Below, in pieces: positions 61,743 through 64,000 of a stretch of 64,000 bases of DNA. Numbering within the stretch: position 1 is the first letter of the stretch; every line of letters starts with the position of its first letter. The DNA comes from Punctularia strigosozonata HHB-11173 SS5. Taxonomy: Eukaryota > Basidiomycota > Agaricomycetes > Corticiales > Punctulariaceae. Location: assembly GCF_000264995.1 (NCBI RefSeq), contig NW_006767433.1, positions 1,644,876-1,708,875 on the forward strand, written 5' to 3'. Under the pieces are notes generated by a model that saw nothing but the letters and a program-made list of their open reading frames with translations, was not told the DNA's origin and did not search any database. The position numbers were made by a program, and so were the translations under genes.

Positions 61743-64000
61743 ATGCCGACCCCCACCAAGGCAGCCACTGCAAGGACGAAGGACGCCGGGTCCAAGCCGT
61801 CCACACGCGGTTCTATCCGCCACTCGCTCAACCTTGCCTCCATGGGCAAGGCCCTCGCGGAGGTTATGTCCAAGGATTCATCTGATAGGCCGTCCAAAAA
61901 GGTATCCGCAGCCCAGAAGGACTCCAAGGCGAAGGCGCGCGACAAGGCGCAGGAGAAGGAGAAGGACCAGGACCTGACGGCCACGCGAAGGCTCAGTGCA
62001 ATTCATATAGGGGCCCCGCGCCAGTCGATGGGCTCCGTCCGAGAGAAGGAGAAGGAGAAACCGAACCAGCTCTCGGTGAAGTCGAAGAAGGACTCGCCCG
62101 ACACAAAGACGATATCGCGCACGACGCGCTCTATGGCCAGGAAACTCGCCGAGGCAGCTGCATCCCACTCGTCCACATCGGAAGAGAGCGCATCCCACCC
62201 GCCAGCGGGACATCCACCAGCCATCATGCCCTCCTCTCGCTCTGCCACCCTTCGCCCTCGCCAGAACGCCGCCGCCACTAAAGACTCTGCGTCGTCGGCT
62301 TCTGCTTCTGCCTCCGCCTACAGTGCTGCCCAAGGGAAAGATTCCATCTCTGCCCTGCCCAAATACCGTCCGCGCTCTATGCTCGTTGAGGCCAACAATG
62401 TCCCCAATGCCAAGAAGCCGCAGCAGCCACCCTCCCCCGCGCGTCCCGGCACCCGCCGGCGGCTCGACAGCACCTCCTCCGCCTCCTCCTTCGTCGTGGA
62501 CAGCATTGCGGACGCTCGTCATGCTCACGCGCCAGACCTTGCCGCTCGTTCTATCAGCCCGCTTCCTCGCCGGACCGGGCTCAGAGGTACCCAGAACCAG
62601 AATCAACCGCCTGTGCCGGTGTTCCACAAGCCGCTGCCGCGCGCCGAGTCCCCCGCCCGGCCAGCGAAGGCTGCCAAGGGGTCCACTTCTGCTATTCCGC
62701 GCCCGCCTTCCGCCTCGTCCTCTTCCGTGCTCGCTTCGCCCCGCACGCCGAAGCAGACACCTGCCTTCAAAACGGCCAACAGCACACCTTCGTCCACCCC
62801 CAGTCGCAAAGGAACTCTCCGTCAGCCCGGCACCGCCGCCCTATCCCGAGGAAAGGCGACCTCGTCCAACACACCCACCAGCACCGACTCCGACGTCGGC
62901 ACCGCTACCACCTTCACGACGGTGAATTCCACATGGGTCGAAGGTAATAGCACAGATAGTGCCGGCGACGTGGAGATGATGCTCGCTTCTTTTGCCTCGC
63001 CCACCGCCCCTACCCCAGCGCTCCCTCGGATCCGCCGCACCGCCATGCAGACATTCGGCCCGTCGAAGGCCGAAACGCCTTCGCGGCCCCAGCCCGGCGC
63101 TCCCCCCGCGCGCGCCCACCTCTCCTACCTCTCGCCCGATCCGGGCTCCTCGCCGCGCCTCCGCCCCGGCGCGTCCCATCTAGCGGCGAACGCGAGCACG
63201 ATGCGGGGTTCGATTCTCTCCTGGGAACAGCTCGCCGCGGACGACCATACGCTCGGTCGCGGCGAGATCGACACCCTCCTTGCGGAAGTTCCCGCGCCAT
63301 TCCGCTCCGCCGCACCGAGCCCGAGCTTAAGCACGCCCACTGCGAGCCCATCGAGCCCAGCGCTGAGCGTGCTGCCCTCGCCCGGCGAGTACGGCAGCAT
63401 CTCGCAGGTAATCCTGCCGGACATGACACCGTCGCCCGCGCCCGCCGCGGCGCGGGATGTGTTCCATCGACAGGGACACGGCGACACGCTCGGCGTGCCC
63501 TCGCCCATGGACGGTGGCACGGCGACGCTGCTGCGGCTGCAGCTCGCATCCGTTGAGGCGCAGGCGGCGGAACGCCTTGCGCAGGTGCGGCACCTGGAGG
63601 AGCAACTGCGTATGGCGACGCAGGCGCGCGCGCGCGACGTTGCGGAGCTCGAGGGCCAGATGAACGAGCTGGAGGAGCAGCTCCATACCAGCATGCAAGC
63701 ACGTAACCGAGCGGACGATGAGCGCGGCGCTTACGTAACGGGATTGGAGGAGCAGCTGCACGCAGCTGATGAGGCTCGCGAACGCGCGGTAGCGCAGGCT
63801 AGCGAGCATGCGCGGGCGGAGGCGGTCACAAGGCAGCAGAAGAGATGTGAAGCGGCGTGTCGCGCGCAGGAGATCGCCGGACGGTGGGCGGCCGTGCGCG
63901 AGATTGCGGACGGCGAGCTAGAGCTCGTGCGCTCGAGCAAGGAGACGCTAGGCGTACTCCTAACACAGATGAACGCCCTTCTTCGAACTAAACGCACTTC
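61743..64000 (+). CDS. large Ser/Pro-rich coiled-coil protein, truncated by window end
   Basis: Function unknown. From ATG 61743 the frame is open without a stop or needed intron for at least 752 residues to the window end. The first 470 residues are low-complexity, rich in Ser, Pro, Ala, Lys and Arg, with repeated basic/acidic KEKEK runs and many Ser/Thr-Pro sites; a predicted disordered region. From about residue 590 heptad-like coiled coils begin (LRLQLASVEAQAAERLAQV, LEGQMNELEEQLHTSM, RERAVAQASEHARAEAV). Such layout suits a cytoskeletal or spindle-pole scaffold, but no domain is recognised. Confidence 0.7.
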   Translation, partial: MPTPTKAATARTKDAGSKPSTRGSIRHSLNLASMGKALAEVMSKDSSDRPSKKVSAAQKDSKAKARDKAQEKEKDQDLTATRRLSAIHIGAPRQSMGSVREKEKEKPNQLSVKSKKDSPDTKTISRTTRSMARKLAEAAASHSSTSEESASHPPAGHPPAIMPSSRSATLRPRQNAAATKDSASSASASASAYSAAQGKDSISALPKYRPRSMLVEANNVPNAKKPQQPPSPARPGTRRRLDSTSSASSFVVDSIADARHAHAPDLAARSISPLPRRTGLRGTQNQNQPPVPVFHKPLPRAESPARPAKAAKGSTSAIPRPPSASSSSVLASPRTPKQTPAFKTANSTPSSTPSRKGTLRQPGTAALSRGKATSSNTPTSTDSDVGTATTFTTVNSTWVEGNSTDSAGDVEMMLASFASPTAPTPALPRIRRTAMQTFGPSKAETPSRPQPGAPPARAHLSYLSPDPGSSPRLRPGASHLAANASTMRGSILSWEQLAADDHTLGRGEIDTLLAEVPAPFRSAAPSPSLSTPTASPSSPALSVLPSPGEYGSISQVILPDMTPSPAPAAARDVFHRQGHGDTLGVPSPMDGGTATLLRLQLASVEAQAAERLAQVRHLEEQLRMATQARARDVAELEGQMNELEEQLHTSMQARNRADDERGAYVTGLEEQLHAADEARERAVAQASEHARAEAVTRQQKRCEAACRAQEIAGRWAAVREIADGELELVRSSKETLGVLLTQMNALLRTKRT

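Overview
The window is nuclear DNA of a filamentous basidiomycete, probably an agaricomycete such as a polypore; that placement is inferred from gene content and intron style, not tested. It is GC-rich and gene-dense, mixes both strands, and its genes carry many introns of about 43-80 nt. Exon chains were rebuilt by eye from splice motifs, reading-frame continuity and family motifs. In every chain given with exon coordinates the summed exon length is a multiple of three. Nothing bacterial, no CRISPR array, no rRNA and no intact transposon was seen.

Layout. 0-7.4 kb: an unknown small-protein gene (copy 1), a GPI-anchored chitin deacetylase, a SET/NAP histone chaperone, a TMEM205-like membrane protein, and copy 2 of the small-protein family. 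7.4-10.4 kb: no supported gene. 10.4-15.3 kb: a divergent pair of protein kinases, STE20/Fray-like and SRPK-like. 15.3-18.5 kb: no firm gene. 18.5-26.5 kb: copy 3, the Rieske iron-sulphur protein, SAC1 phosphoinositide phosphatase divergent from the U2A' splicing factor, and a secreted glycerophosphodiesterase. 26.5-35 kb: gene-poor, with a homeodomain gene, an unresolved minus-strand gene, COX19 and a Cys3-type bZIP factor. 35-46.3 kb: NPL4, a Nudix hydrolase with a C-terminal membrane anchor, a secreted FAD oxidoreductase, UGO1-like carrier, and a coiled-coil/finger protein. 46.6-64 kb: kinesin-6, a divergent pair of putative translation-factor methyltransferases (Efm2-like and MTQ2), a tricalbin, ALG10 glucosyltransferase, a DUF4267-like membrane protein, and the start of a coiled-coil protein that runs off the end.

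Most genes are unrelated housekeeping functions. Some share themes: mitochondria (Rieske, COX19, UGO1), ER lipid handling and contact sites (SAC1, tricalbin), ER N-glycan assembly (ALG10), protein quality control (NPL4), splicing (SRPK, U2A') and cell wall or secretion (chitin deacetylase, glycerophosphodiesterase, FAD oxidoreductase).

The most novel signal is a three-copy family of small proteins (about 132-188 aa) sharing an N-terminal WQRRYHPYPR motif, the same first two intron positions, and a C-terminal block around a VVxxxGP core. I do not recognise it. In one copy a GT donor is replaced by a GC donor.
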